Source: Flavobacterium sp. YJ01 (GTDB taxonomy: Bacteria; Bacteroidota; Bacteroidia; Flavobacteriales; Flavobacteriaceae). Taken from it: a DNA stretch of 64,000 nt. The DNA is taken from positions 2,232,001 through 2,296,000 of the forward strand of contig NZ_CP119757.1 of NCBI RefSeq assembly GCF_029320955.1, written 5' to 3'. Shown piece by piece: positions 43,303 to 52,916 of this stretch (position 1 is the stretch's first letter; every line of letters begins with the position of its first letter). Below the pieces are notes generated by a model. It ran no database searches. It was not told the origin of the DNA and saw only the letters and a program-made list of their open reading frames with translations. A program made the position numbers and the translations under genes.

Positions 43303-45009
43303 TTACCAACCTGGATTTTGTGTATAAACTCCATTAGATAATCTAAGTTCCGTTTCTGGAAGCGAAACCAAACCTTTAGTTTCTGGTCTGTATTTTACAC
43401 TGTAATTTGCAGCTGTACCAGAATTTCTAACTGGAATCGTGCTATTAAATGCATTATCAACATCTCCCCAACGAATTAAATCAAACCAATGAAGACCTTC
43501 AAAAGCAAATTCGTGCAAACGCTCATCTTTAATTGCTTCTAATGAATATCCAACAGGTCCTAATTTAGCTCTAGCTCTAACCGCATTTAAACCTCCTGCT
43601 GTTTTAGTAATTTCAGAATGCATCAATAAAACATCAGCATAACGCATATAGATAAAATCTTGTGCATGCATTAATTGCATATCTCCATTTGACCAATTAT
43701 ACAATTGAATAAACATACCTTGAGTTGCTCCACCAGCGTTAGGATATTGCAATGAAATATATTTTTTATTAAAATATCCAGTCTCATGGTCTCCTTTATC
43801 ACCTGCATAACTAGCTGTTCCAACGTCTGCTTTTCCAACTTCAAGAATTGAACCTCTCTTTCTTGGATCAAGTTCTGACCAGTTGCTATACAAAGCTGGA
43901 TTCACAGTACACCATCCCCATCCTTCTCCAAATGGCACTAATGAATTACCACGCAAAGCAGAAAACAGACATAACCTGTTAGTATAGATGTTACCGTTTG
44001 ACCAGTTCCAATCTCCAAAAGAGAAACGCTGTACAAACATAGTTTCGTAATTACCTGTACCAAAAGTGGGAGCTGCTCCGTCTTGGCCAACCCAAGATAA
44101 ACCTTCAGTAGCTGCCCATGGCAATACATTATTTCCTGAAGCTTTGTTAACATAAGAATATGGCCAAAGATTTCTAAAATCTGAAGCTAAAGCATGACCA
44201 CTGTTAGTCATACAATCAGTTAAATAACTTGCTATTTGAGTTGCATTTAAAGTTCCTCCTTCTGCTAATGGCAATTCTTCCGTAGCTTGTTTCTCAATAT
44301 TTGTCATGTATCCTGTGTAGAATAAAAACACACGCCCAATGTAAGCTTCTGCAACCCACTTGTTTGCATGTCCGTATCTTGATGTTGGAATACTAGGAAA
44401 CGGAGTTGCTGGCATTGTTTCAATTGCCTTTTTTAAATCTGATGCAATCTGAGCAAATGTTTCGCTATAAGTATTTCTAGGTCCATCTTTTTTACCATCA
44501 ATACTTGTAATCAATGGAACTCCTCCGAAAAATTTAGCTAATCTGAAGTAGAAAAAAGCTCTCATGAAATAAGCCTCACCAATTGCTTGCTGCTTAAATT
44601 GATCTGCTTGAGCTGGAGTGGTAAAATAAGTCGTAAAATCTGCTAAAGGTGTTTTTTCGATAATCGCATTTGTTCTCGCAATACCTCTGTAAGATTGAAC
44701 CCATAAATCTAAATATGTATCATCTACAGGATCTTCAAAATTATCAACCCATTTAGCAGTTTTATCATCAGGACCACCACCGCCTAGCATCATATTATCC
44801 ATCAAGTTGGCCGCAATCTGCTCTTCACTATGCACATTATTCGTATAAATAGCGTTGTAAACTCCGGCAGTTGCTTCTTCAATGTCTTGAGGTGTCTTAT
44901 AAAAAGTCACCAAACTCTTTTCTGTCAAGTTATCGGTATCAAGATAGTCATTACAGCTTGATGCGATAAGTACAGACGAAATTGCTAATAAATATTTTAT
45001 TTTTTTCAT
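43303..45009 (-). CDS. SusD/RagB family glycan-binding lipoprotein
   Basis: 568 residues. Lipobox LIASSC (Cys19). Signatures YRGIARTNAIIEKTPL, AYFMRAFFYFRLAKFFGGVPL and ERLHEFAFEGLHWFDLIRWG. It is longer than the other SusD in the window and only distantly similar. It partners the susC gene 17 bases upstream. Confidence 0.96.
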   Translation of the reverse strand: MKKIKYLLAISSVLIASSCNDYLDTDNLTEKSLVTFYKTPQDIEEATAGVYNAIYTNNVHSEEQIAANLMDNMMLGGGGPDDKTAKWVDNFEDPVDDTYLDLWVQSYRGIARTNAIIEKTPLADFTTYFTTPAQADQFKQQAIGEAYFMRAFFYFRLAKFFGGVPLITSIDGKKDGPRNTYSETFAQIASDLKKAIETMPATPFPSIPTSRYGHANKWVAEAYIGRVFLFYTGYMTNIEKQATEELPLAEGGTLNATQIASYLTDCMTNSGHALASDFRNLWPYSYVNKASGNNVLPWAATEGLSWVGQDGAAPTFGTGNYETMFVQRFSFGDWNWSNGNIYTNRLCLFSALRGNSLVPFGEGWGWCTVNPALYSNWSELDPRKRGSILEVGKADVGTASYAGDKGDHETGYFNKKYISLQYPNAGGATQGMFIQLYNWSNGDMQLMHAQDFIYMRYADVLLMHSEITKTAGGLNAVRARAKLGPVGYSLEAIKDERLHEFAFEGLHWFDLIRWGDVDNAFNSTIPVRNSGTAANYSVKYRPETKGLVSLPETELRLSNGVYTQNPGW

Positions 45010-45026
45010 TGTAAATTGTCTTTATA

Positions 45027-48000
45027 TTAAAAATCTGCACTTAAACCAAACATCACCGTTCTAGCTTGCGGATACAAACCTAAATCAATTCCTGAAGCCC
45101 ATGGAGTATTTGTGTTATCTCCTGACCAACGAACTTCTGGATCCATACCATCATATTTGGTAAATGTGTATAAGTTATTTACAGCAACATAAAATTTAAG
45201 ATTAGAAATAAATTTGAAGTCTTTCAATACTTCGCTGAAGTTATAACCTACTGTTAAGTTGTTTATTCTTAAATAATCCGCATTCTGCATAAAAATATCC
45301 GATACAAGTTGCGTATTTCTGTTTGAAGACGCGCCAAGTCTAGGCATTTTATCAGATGTTCCTTCTCCATGCCAACGGTTAAACACATCAGAAGTATAGT
45401 TCTGAGCAGGGCTATCAGCAAAAGATCTGTATGACTGCATAACTTGCATTCCGAATTTTCCTGCCATAGTAGTGTTTAAGTAAACATTTTTATATTCAAA
45501 ATTCAATTGAATACCTAATTCATAATCAGGATTTGGATTTCCAATATATCCTTTATCAGCTTCGTCGATAACACCATCATTATTCTGATCTACAAAACGA
45601 ACATCTCCAGGACGTTGATCAGGGAAGTAAGGTTGTCCATTTGGACCAACATACTCATCAACTTCTTTTTGATTTTGCAAGATACCTGCAGTTCTAAATC
45701 CATAGAAATAACCTAATGGAAGACCTACCATACCTCTAGAAATTTCTCCAGTTCCTTGAGAAAGTACGTTAGAAGGTCCATGAAGTATTCCGTCAGCATT
45801 TGCAATTCTAGTAACTTTATTTTTATTGAAAGCTCCACTTACAGTTGCACCATATTTAAATCCTCCAATTTTATCGCTCCAGTTTACAGAGAACTCAAAA
45901 CCTTTATTTTCAATATCTCCACCATTAATGTATGCAGGTGCAGCTCCATCAGTTCCTCTACCAGCTGCTAAAACCAACCAGTCTTTTGTAGTTTTGTTGT
46001 ACCAATCTACAGTAATGTTTAATCTTGAATTTAATAAACTTGCATCAAGACCAAAATCTAACTGCTCAGATGTTTCCCAAGTCAAATCTGGATTAGTTAC
46101 CCTAGCCGGATAAGCCGTTGTTCCAGAAACCGGTTTTGTGTCTCCAAAAAAGTATCCTGGAAAAACGTAAGCAATATTTGAAGAATAGTAGAAGTTAGGA
46201 ATGTCTTGATTACCATTTTGCCCCCAGCTTCCTCTTAATTTTAATGAATTAAGCCATGAACTAGTACCGCTCATAAAATCTTCTTTAGTAACTACCCAAC
46301 CCGCTGAAACAGAAGGGAAATAACCCCATCTTTTACCATCTGCGAAGTTAGAAGAACCGTCAGAACGTAATGTTGCAGAAAGAAGGTATTTTTCTTTGTA
46401 ATCGTATTGTGCTCTAGCAAAATATGACATAATTCCACCACCACCAGCTGCAGTATCCATTCCGTTTGTACTAAGATCATTAAATGTTCTTGGTGTAGTA
46501 TTGTTTAAGTATGCATATTTAGGATCTTCACCAAATGTTAAATTGTTTCTTGAACCGCTAACATTGTTATTTACTAAATATTGAACTAACTCAGTACCAA
46601 CAACAGCAGAGATATTGTGGTTTCCAAATTGTTTTTTATATGAAGCCGTATTAGTCCAAGTTGAGTTTGCTCCAATATAAGAATACTGAGAAGCACCATT
46701 AATAAGTTTAGTATAAAGTACACCTAAACCGTATGTTGGACTCATCGATCTACCGTATCCGAACCAAGAATCAATTCCATAAACGGTTCTAAATTTCAAA
46801 TCCTTGATCGGCTCAACTTCTAAAAACGCATTACCAATTATTCTATTATCTTTAGGATAATTGAAATTACTTCTGTAGTACATGATCGCTAAAGGATTTG
46901 TTTGTCCTGTTGAAATCCCATCTAAAGTTGGAGTAAATCCATTTTTATCAATGTTTCTATCAATAGAAGTCTGCCAGTAAGCAGGTTGCAATGGATTTGC
47001 TGTTAATGCATTGTGTAAATCATTTCCGTAGATATTACCATTAGAAACTCCTCTGTTTTCAGAATTGGTATAAGTAACATTCTCACCAACTGTAATAATA
47101 GCATGGCTTTCATTTTTTTTCAATACCATTTGAGTATTTAATCTTGTCGTCAGCCTCTTAAAGCTAGCATCAACTATATCACCTCCAATAATACCTGTTT
47201 GATCAAAATAAGAAACCCCAAATGAGTAAGTGATATCTTCGCTTCCTCCTGTAATGTTAAGAGCGTGGTTCATAATAGGAGCATCTTTTTTGCTCATTTC
47301 ATTAACCCAGTTAGTTCCAGTCCATCCATTTTGTAAATTTTCCCAAACTTCATTACCCAATTGTGTACCAGCACCAGGAAATTGTGTATTTAACCATGAA
47401 TTATTAGCTAAAACTGCTTTCCAATCTTGGCGAGGCATTCCATCGTTCACTCTTCCTTCATCAATAATGTACATGTATTCCTGAGCATTCAAAGGATCTA
47501 AGTTTTTATATGTATTTTGAATTCCATAGTAGCTGTCGTAGGTAATTCTTGCAGCTCTTCCTTTTTTTCCTTTAATAGTCGTAACCAATACAACTCCATT
47601 AGCAGCTCTCGATCCATAAATTGCAGCAGAAGCGGCATCCTTTAATACATCGATAGATTCAATGTCTGAAGGGCTTAAATAATCAATATTACCAACAGAA
47701 ACTCCATCAACGATATACAAAGGATTTGAGTTTCCGTTTGTACCCAATCCACGAATAGTTACCTTAGTTCCAGCACCAGGCGATCCATTTGTTCTTGTAA
47801 TGCTAATACCAGGAGCTATACCTTGAAGCGCTTCCATAGCAGATCCAGTATTTAATTCCTTAATCGTTTCTCCCTTAAGATTTGTAGAAGCTCCAGTAAT
47901 AAGGCCCTTTTTCTGAGTACCATACCCTACTACAACAACTTCATTTAAATTTTGGGAGGTCGTACTTAGAACAACGCTCATTTTTGTTCTCCCGTTAACA

Positions 48001-48251
48001 GCTTCATTTAACGTATTAAAACCAACGAAACTTATAACCAAAGTACCGTTTGAAGGGGCGCTAATCTGAAATTTCCCATCAAAATCAGAAGCGGTAGCTT
48101 TATTGGTTCCTTTAACTAAAATTGTTGCCCCTGGGACGGGTAACCCACTTTCGTCGCTAACGATTCCAGTTACCGTTACATCCTGAGCAAATGTGGCAAC
48201 TGAAAACAATAAGGACGAAACACAAAAAATAAGTAATTTTGTCAATTTCAT
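45027..48251 (-). CDS. SusC/RagA TonB-linked outer-membrane transporter (copy 1)
   Basis: 1074 residues: signal peptide (SVATFAQ), carboxypeptidase-D-like domain, plug from LNEVVVVGYGTQKK, barrel ending MFGLSADF. The N-terminal ~115 residues and ~45 bases of leader are almost identical to copy 2, while the barrel is clearly different. This is the gene nearest the divergent sensor-regulator and is expected to be its direct target. Confidence 0.96.
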   Translation of the reverse strand: MKLTKLLIFCVSSLLFSVATFAQDVTVTGIVSDESGLPVPGATILVKGTNKATASDFDGKFQISAPSNGTLVISFVGFNTLNEAVNGRTKMSVVLSTTSQNLNEVVVVGYGTQKKGLITGASTNLKGETIKELNTGSAMEALQGIAPGISITRTNGSPGAGTKVTIRGLGTNGNSNPLYIVDGVSVGNIDYLSPSDIESIDVLKDAASAAIYGSRAANGVVLVTTIKGKKGRAARITYDSYYGIQNTYKNLDPLNAQEYMYIIDEGRVNDGMPRQDWKAVLANNSWLNTQFPGAGTQLGNEVWENLQNGWTGTNWVNEMSKKDAPIMNHALNITGGSEDITYSFGVSYFDQTGIIGGDIVDASFKRLTTRLNTQMVLKKNESHAIITVGENVTYTNSENRGVSNGNIYGNDLHNALTANPLQPAYWQTSIDRNIDKNGFTPTLDGISTGQTNPLAIMYYRSNFNYPKDNRIIGNAFLEVEPIKDLKFRTVYGIDSWFGYGRSMSPTYGLGVLYTKLINGASQYSYIGANSTWTNTASYKKQFGNHNISAVVGTELVQYLVNNNVSGSRNNLTFGEDPKYAYLNNTTPRTFNDLSTNGMDTAAGGGGIMSYFARAQYDYKEKYLLSATLRSDGSSNFADGKRWGYFPSVSAGWVVTKEDFMSGTSSWLNSLKLRGSWGQNGNQDIPNFYYSSNIAYVFPGYFFGDTKPVSGTTAYPARVTNPDLTWETSEQLDFGLDASLLNSRLNITVDWYNKTTKDWLVLAAGRGTDGAAPAYINGGDIENKGFEFSVNWSDKIGGFKYGATVSGAFNKNKVTRIANADGILHGPSNVLSQGTGEISRGMVGLPLGYFYGFRTAGILQNQKEVDEYVGPNGQPYFPDQRPGDVRFVDQNNDGVIDEADKGYIGNPNPDYELGIQLNFEYKNVYLNTTMAGKFGMQVMQSYRSFADSPAQNYTSDVFNRWHGEGTSDKMPRLGASSNRNTQLVSDIFMQNADYLRINNLTVGYNFSEVLKDFKFISNLKFYVAVNNLYTFTKYDGMDPEVRWSGDNTNTPWASGIDLGLYPQARTVMFGLSADF

Positions 48252-48290
48252 TTTTCTAAAAATTTTGGTTAATTAATTAGTAATTTAATG

Positions 48291-48378
48291 CAATTATAAT
48301 GTTAAATTTTAACTATATAGAATTAAAATTCTTTACAAAAACACTTCAACTTAAATTTTACTACCCTACAAAAACACA
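48291..48378 (-). promoter_or_regulatory. susC copy 1 promoter with 33-bp spaced direct repeats
   Basis: Minus-strand TATAATTG at 48298-48291 is a likely -7 box. Direct copies of the GTGTTTTT element lie at 48337-48349 (TTGAAGTGTTTTT) and 48370-48378 (TGTGTTTTT), starting 33 bp apart. Aligned without gaps to copy 2, every element sits at the same distance from the ATG (40, 86 and 119 bases). Confidence 0.65.
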
Positions 48379-48413
48379 ACATTTTTTTTTTAATTAACTA
48401 ATTTACTGTATTT

Positions 48414-48421
48414 TAGCTTTG
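48414..48421 (+). promoter_or_regulatory. -7 box for the sensor-regulator gene
   Basis: TAGCTTTG, a TAnnTTTG match, about 175 bases before the ATG at 48596. Confidence 0.4.
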
Positions 48422-48595
48422 AGAAAATTTTGTTATAAAAATGTTAATTAAAAAAAACGTATATTACATTAGTTTAACAACAACTAAAACGTTGTAAATT
48501 AAAAATAATTTAAAAAAAAAGAATCAAACTGATTGAAAAATCAACAATTTAAACAGAGAATATAGCATTTTTACTAAAAATACATTTAAAATTTT

Positions 48596-51475
48596 ATGAA
48601 ATTCATAGTTAGAACTTTTACAATACTTTCCTTATTTTTCTTACAAATAAAAGGATTTAGTCAAGTAAAAAACATTGGAATTCCTGATATAAAAAATTAC
48701 AAAAGATCAGAATATAAAGGTGGAACACAGAACTGGAGCATTGATCAAGACAAAAACGGAAACATTTATTTTGCGAACAACAGCGGTTTAATACAATTTG
48801 ATGGTTCAAACTGGCATAAATACTCTTTACCTAATAAATCTGAGATAAGAAGCTTAAAAATTGATGCACTTGGAAGAATATTTGTAGGCGGAAATAATGA
48901 ATTTGGATATTTTAAAACTAATGAAAAAGGAATTCTAAAATATCATTCTTTATACAGCCTTTTAAGCCCTATTGATAAAGAAAACATCAATCTTATCTGG
49001 AGAATTCACATTTTTAATGGCGAAATCATTTTCCAATCTTTCAGTAAAGTCTTTTTTCTAAAAAATGAAAAAGTCACCACTTTAACGGCTCCTCATAAAT
49101 TTCAGTTTTCGTTTTTAGTAAACAACCGTCTCTATTTCCAAGACAAAACCTTAGGTTTACTCGAATATAGAAATAGAAAACTTACTGGAATAAAAGGCAC
49201 GACTATCTTTAATGACAAAGAAATCTGGTCTCTATTTCCTTTGCCAAACAATCGATTATTGTATGCAACTTTAGAAAAAGGTCTTTTTGTTTCAGAAAAT
49301 GGAGTTATAAAACCTTGGCAAACAGAAGCAAATGATTTTATTCGAAAAAACACATCTCTCGGAGGATCTATTATTAAAAACAAATTTATCATTCTTAATT
49401 CCGTATTAGATGGAGCAATAATCTGCGATTTAAACGGAAAAATAATTCAGCATTTAAATAGACAAAAAGGCATTCAAAACAATACAATTCTAGCTTCATT
49501 TATTGATAATAAGAATAATATTTGGCTTGGACTTGACAACGGTATCACTTTTATAAATGAAAATTCGCCTTTTTCGTATTTCGATTACAGCTATAATATA
49601 GGAACTGTTTATGCATCAACAACTCACAACGGAAACCTTTATGTAGCTACCAATCAAGGTTTATTCTATCATCCTTGGGGACAATCATTTAAAGACAGTC
49701 CTTTTATGAGAGTTGAAGGAACAATTTCTCAAGTCTGGAATATCCAAGTCTTAAACGATGTGCTTATTTGCGCCAGTAACAGCGGTGCATTGGTTATAAA
49801 TAACAATAGAGTTTCAAAAATTTTAGACACAAAAGGATATTTTGGTTTCAAGAAAATTCCTGATCATGAAAACTATATTATTGGCGAAAGTTATAACGGA
49901 TTTTCAGTATTTAAGAAATCTGCATCAGGATATGATTATCTTCATCAAGTAAAAGGTTTTGATGAAACGACCAATAATTTCTCTGTCGAAATAGACGAAA
50001 ATTATTTATGGTTAAAGAAAAATCCGTTTCTATATCAAGTTAAATTATCTGAGGATTTATTGCGCTTTGATTTTATAAAAAAACACGTTAATATATCTGA
50101 TAAGTACAAAGGAATTAACAGCTTACAAACTATTAATAATAAAGTATACATTCAAGCTCAAAATCACTTTTTTAGATATTCTGTAGAACAAGAAACTTTT
50201 TTTGAAGACAAAAAGATCACAAAATTATTTGAGGGAATTCCAACCATAAACACTTTAATAGAAGATCCTTCTGGTAGTTTATGGTATGCGTTTAATGAAT
50301 CATTAGGCGTCTTAGCGAAAAATAAAAATGGAACTTTCACTAAAAAACAAGCTATTTTTTCAAATTTAACTGGGAATTTGGTAAATAATTATATTTCTGT
50401 AAACGCTATAGATCCTGAAAATATCTTTATAGGACTAACAGACCGTTTAACGCATTACAATTCTACCATTCCAAATACTTTTATGACGAAACCCAAAGCT
50501 TTTATCGAAAGTTTTTCGTTTCCTGGCGACACTATACTAACGGGAAATCTGCCTAAAAAAACAGATTCTTACACCATTCCGTACAAATACAATCGTGTCA
50601 AATTTACGTTTGCATCTCCTACTTATGAAAATCAAGAAAATGTGATGTATTCATACAAACTTGAGCCTTTTGAGGAAAACTGGCGCGGCTGGTCGCAAAC
50701 CGCTATAAAAGAATACACCAACCTTAGAGAGGGTAATTACGTAATGAAATTAAAAGCCAGAAATAGTTACGGCATAGAATCCGACATTACAGAAGTAGAA
50801 TTTACAGTATCTCCGCCTTGGTACAGACATTTTCTTGCTTATTTATTTTACTTAATCCTTGTTTTATTGGGAGCTTATTTAATATCTGTTAGAATTAAAC
50901 TTAAAATTAGAAAAAACAGATATTACGAAACAATCGAACAAAGAAGATTATACCTGGAAAGAGAATCTAAAATTAGACACGAGCAACATGATTTGGAGAA
51001 AGAAATTGAAAAGCTGAAAAATGACAAACTTCAAATAAAAATCTTAGCAAAAGATAAAGAACTGGTAAACAACTCTTTACAAGTGGTAAAAAAGAATAAG
51101 ATTTTAAATGGAATCATACACAAACTTAAAGATATTGATACCAACATATTAGACGATAGTACAAAATCAGAATTCAGTAAATTACACAAGAGCATTGTAA
51201 AAGAAGTGAATACTGATAAAAGCTGGAAAGATCTTGAGAAACACATTAAAAATGTCCATTTTGAGTTCTTAAAACGCTTAAAAGGACAATACCCAACAAT
51301 TTCACCACGAGAGCTAGATTTATCGACCTATTTATTAATGAATATGTCAACCAAAGAAATAGCCGAAATCATGAACATTTCAACCGGCGGTGTAGAACTT
51401 GCCCGCTATCGACTTAGAAAAAAATTAGGATTAAACAAAAAAGAAAATCTAATTGGTTTCTTAATGACTATTTAA
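48596..51475 (+). CDS. Membrane beta-propeller/Y_Y_Y sensor with LuxR-type HTH
   Basis: 959 residues: signal peptide (KGFSQ), a large propeller-like sensor (~25-660, repeats such as WSIDQDKNGNIYFANNSGL and NIWLGLDNGITFINE), a Y_Y_Y domain (~675-740), one membrane helix (~746-767), a cytoplasmic coiled coil (~780-870) and a LuxR-type HTH (~900-950, LMNMSTKEIAEIMNISTGGV). It has the sensor layout of a hybrid two-component system but no kinase, phosphatase or receiver domain. It probably senses periplasmic glycan and activates the divergent susC promoters. Confidence 0.9.
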   Translation: MKFIVRTFTILSLFFLQIKGFSQVKNIGIPDIKNYKRSEYKGGTQNWSIDQDKNGNIYFANNSGLIQFDGSNWHKYSLPNKSEIRSLKIDALGRIFVGGNNEFGYFKTNEKGILKYHSLYSLLSPIDKENINLIWRIHIFNGEIIFQSFSKVFFLKNEKVTTLTAPHKFQFSFLVNNRLYFQDKTLGLLEYRNRKLTGIKGTTIFNDKEIWSLFPLPNNRLLYATLEKGLFVSENGVIKPWQTEANDFIRKNTSLGGSIIKNKFIILNSVLDGAIICDLNGKIIQHLNRQKGIQNNTILASFIDNKNNIWLGLDNGITFINENSPFSYFDYSYNIGTVYASTTHNGNLYVATNQGLFYHPWGQSFKDSPFMRVEGTISQVWNIQVLNDVLICASNSGALVINNNRVSKILDTKGYFGFKKIPDHENYIIGESYNGFSVFKKSASGYDYLHQVKGFDETTNNFSVEIDENYLWLKKNPFLYQVKLSEDLLRFDFIKKHVNISDKYKGINSLQTINNKVYIQAQNHFFRYSVEQETFFEDKKITKLFEGIPTINTLIEDPSGSLWYAFNESLGVLAKNKNGTFTKKQAIFSNLTGNLVNNYISVNAIDPENIFIGLTDRLTHYNSTIPNTFMTKPKAFIESFSFPGDTILTGNLPKKTDSYTIPYKYNRVKFTFASPTYENQENVMYSYKLEPFEENWRGWSQTAIKEYTNLREGNYVMKLKARNSYGIESDITEVEFTVSPPWYRHFLAYLFYLILVLLGAYLISVRIKLKIRKNRYYETIEQRRLYLERESKIRHEQHDLEKEIEKLKNDKLQIKILAKDKELVNNSLQVVKKNKILNGIIHKLKDIDTNILDDSTKSEFSKLHKSIVKEVNTDKSWKDLEKHIKNVHFEFLKRLKGQYPTISPRELDLSTYLLMNMSTKEIAEIMNISTGGVELARYRLRKKLGLNKKENLIGFLMTI

Positions 51476-51476
51476 A

Positions 51477-51513
51477 AGAAAAAAGCCATCAGCCGCGGCT
51501 GATGGCTTTTTTT
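51477..51513. terminator. Bidirectional terminator
   Basis: A-run, AAGCCATCAGCC, GCGGCTGATGGCTT, T-run: a 13-bp GC-rich stem between the convergent sensor-regulator and murF genes. Confidence 0.9.
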
Positions 51514-52799
51514 TATGAAATATATTCTAAAGAACGTTCTAAAGCCATTCCCCGCGAACCTTTTATTAATATTGTATTTGAATTAAATTCATACTTTTTA
51601 AGATATTCTGCAAACAAATCAAATGTTTCAAAAAACTGAATATTTTCATTTGAAATCTTATTTGCATAAAAAGATTTTCCAATCAAAAAGCATAATGCTT
51701 GTTTTTGATTTGCTAAAGAATCGACAATAACTTTATGCTCATACAGACTTTCATCTCCCAATTCGAACATATCTCCCAAGATCATAATTTTATTCTTTTT
51801 ATCTAATTGAAGAAAATTAGTAATCGCCACAGACATACTGCTTGGATTTGCATTATAAGCATCTAAAATAATCTCATTTGAGCCTTTTTGCATCATTTGA
51901 GATCTATTATTCGCTGGAATATAATTTTCAATAGCGCTCTTTATATCGCTTTCTGGAACTTCAAAATATTTACCAATCGCGACAGCTGCATTTATATTAT
52001 TTGAATTGTAAAGACCAATTAAATGAGATTCTATTTGAAAGTCATTGTAATTAATAATCACAAACGGATTTGCTTCAATCTTCTGGATATTTAAATCTGC
52101 ATTTTGGTTTTTAACTCCAAAAGTAAAGGATTTGATACCTTTGGATTTCTCAACTTGAATTGCGTCTTCAAGATTTACAAAAACAGTTTTCTGATTTGCG
52201 GCTAGATATTGATACATTTCACTTTTTCCAGCAATAACACCTTCAACTCCACCAAACCCTTCTAAATGTGCCTTTCCGAAGTTTGTGATATAACCAAAAT
52301 CTGGTTGCGCAATCTGACAAAGAAATTCAATTTCTTTTTGATGATTAGCTCCCATTTCAACAATTCCGATTTCTGTTTCTTTGGTAAAAGAAAGCAGTGT
52401 TAGCGGCACACCAATATGATTGTTTAAATTTCCAATTGTTGCTTTTGTTTTAAACTTTTTAGACAACACAACATTGATTAATTCTTTGGTAGTTGTCTTT
52501 CCGTTACTTCCAGTCAAAGCAACGATTGGCAATCCCAAATAGTCACGATGAAATTTTGCTAGCTCCTGAAGCGTTTCTAAACTATTTTTTACCAAAATAG
52601 TTCTTTCATCTATAAAATAAGATTCGTTATCTATAACAACAAATAAAGCGCCTAAATCTAAAGCTTCTTTGGCAAATGTATTCGCATCAAAATTTTCTCC
52701 TTTAATGGCAAAAAACATTGAATTCTTCTCAATCTTTCTAGTATCAATAGAAAGAGAACTGCATTGTAAAAACAGGTTATGAATGTCTTGAATATTCAT
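51513..52799 (-). CDS. murF: UDP-N-acetylmuramoyl-tripeptide--D-alanyl-D-alanine ligase
   Basis: 428 residues. It adds D-Ala-D-Ala to the peptidoglycan precursor in the cytoplasm. Landmarks are FFAIKGENFDANTFAKEAL, the P-loop ALTGSNGKTTTKELI near residue 98, ATIGNLNNHIGVPLTLL, EMGANHQKEI, and DAYNANPSSM. It follows gldJ on the minus strand with a hairpin repeat between them. This neighbourhood matches other flavobacteria. Confidence 0.96.
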   Translation of the reverse strand: MNIQDIHNLFLQCSSLSIDTRKIEKNSMFFAIKGENFDANTFAKEALDLGALFVVIDNESYFIDERTILVKNSLETLQELAKFHRDYLGLPIVALTGSNGKTTTKELINVVLSKKFKTKATIGNLNNHIGVPLTLLSFTKETEIGIVEMGANHQKEIEFLCQIAQPDFGYITNFGKAHLEGFGGVEGVIAGKSEMYQYLAANQKTVFVNLEDAIQVEKSKGIKSFTFGVKNQNADLNIQKIEANPFVIINYNDFQIESHLIGLYNSNNINAAVAIGKYFEVPESDIKSAIENYIPANNRSQMMQKGSNEIILDAYNANPSSMSVAITNFLQLDKKNKIMILGDMFELGDESLYEHKVIVDSLANQKQALCFLIGKSFYANKISNENIQFFETFDLFAEYLKKYEFNSNTILIKGSRGMALERSLEYIS

Positions 52800-52844
52800 T
52801 TATAATTTTTTTAATAGATGATAAAAGTAGAAAAAAAACAATAA

Positions 52845-52905
52845 AAAAATTCCAAATTCCAGACTGAATATTCAGCTTTTGGAATTTGGAATTTTTTATA
52901 TTAAA
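52845..52905. repeat. Hairpin repeat downstream of gldJ
   Basis: AAATTCCAAATTCCAGACTG and its inverse TTTTGGAATTTGGAATTTTT form a stem around GAATATTC. Second copy of the 3880-3945 type; probable gldJ terminator. Confidence 0.7.
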
Positions 52906-52916
52906 ATTTCTAAATA

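Larger units (their letters stand above)
48252..48595. other. Divergent control region of the glycan locus
   Basis: 344 AT-rich bases between susC copy 1 and the sensor-regulator gene. They contain the shared susC leader, the minus-strand promoter elements and a plus-strand -7 box. The rest is poly-A/T rich with no other structure seen. Confidence 0.65.
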
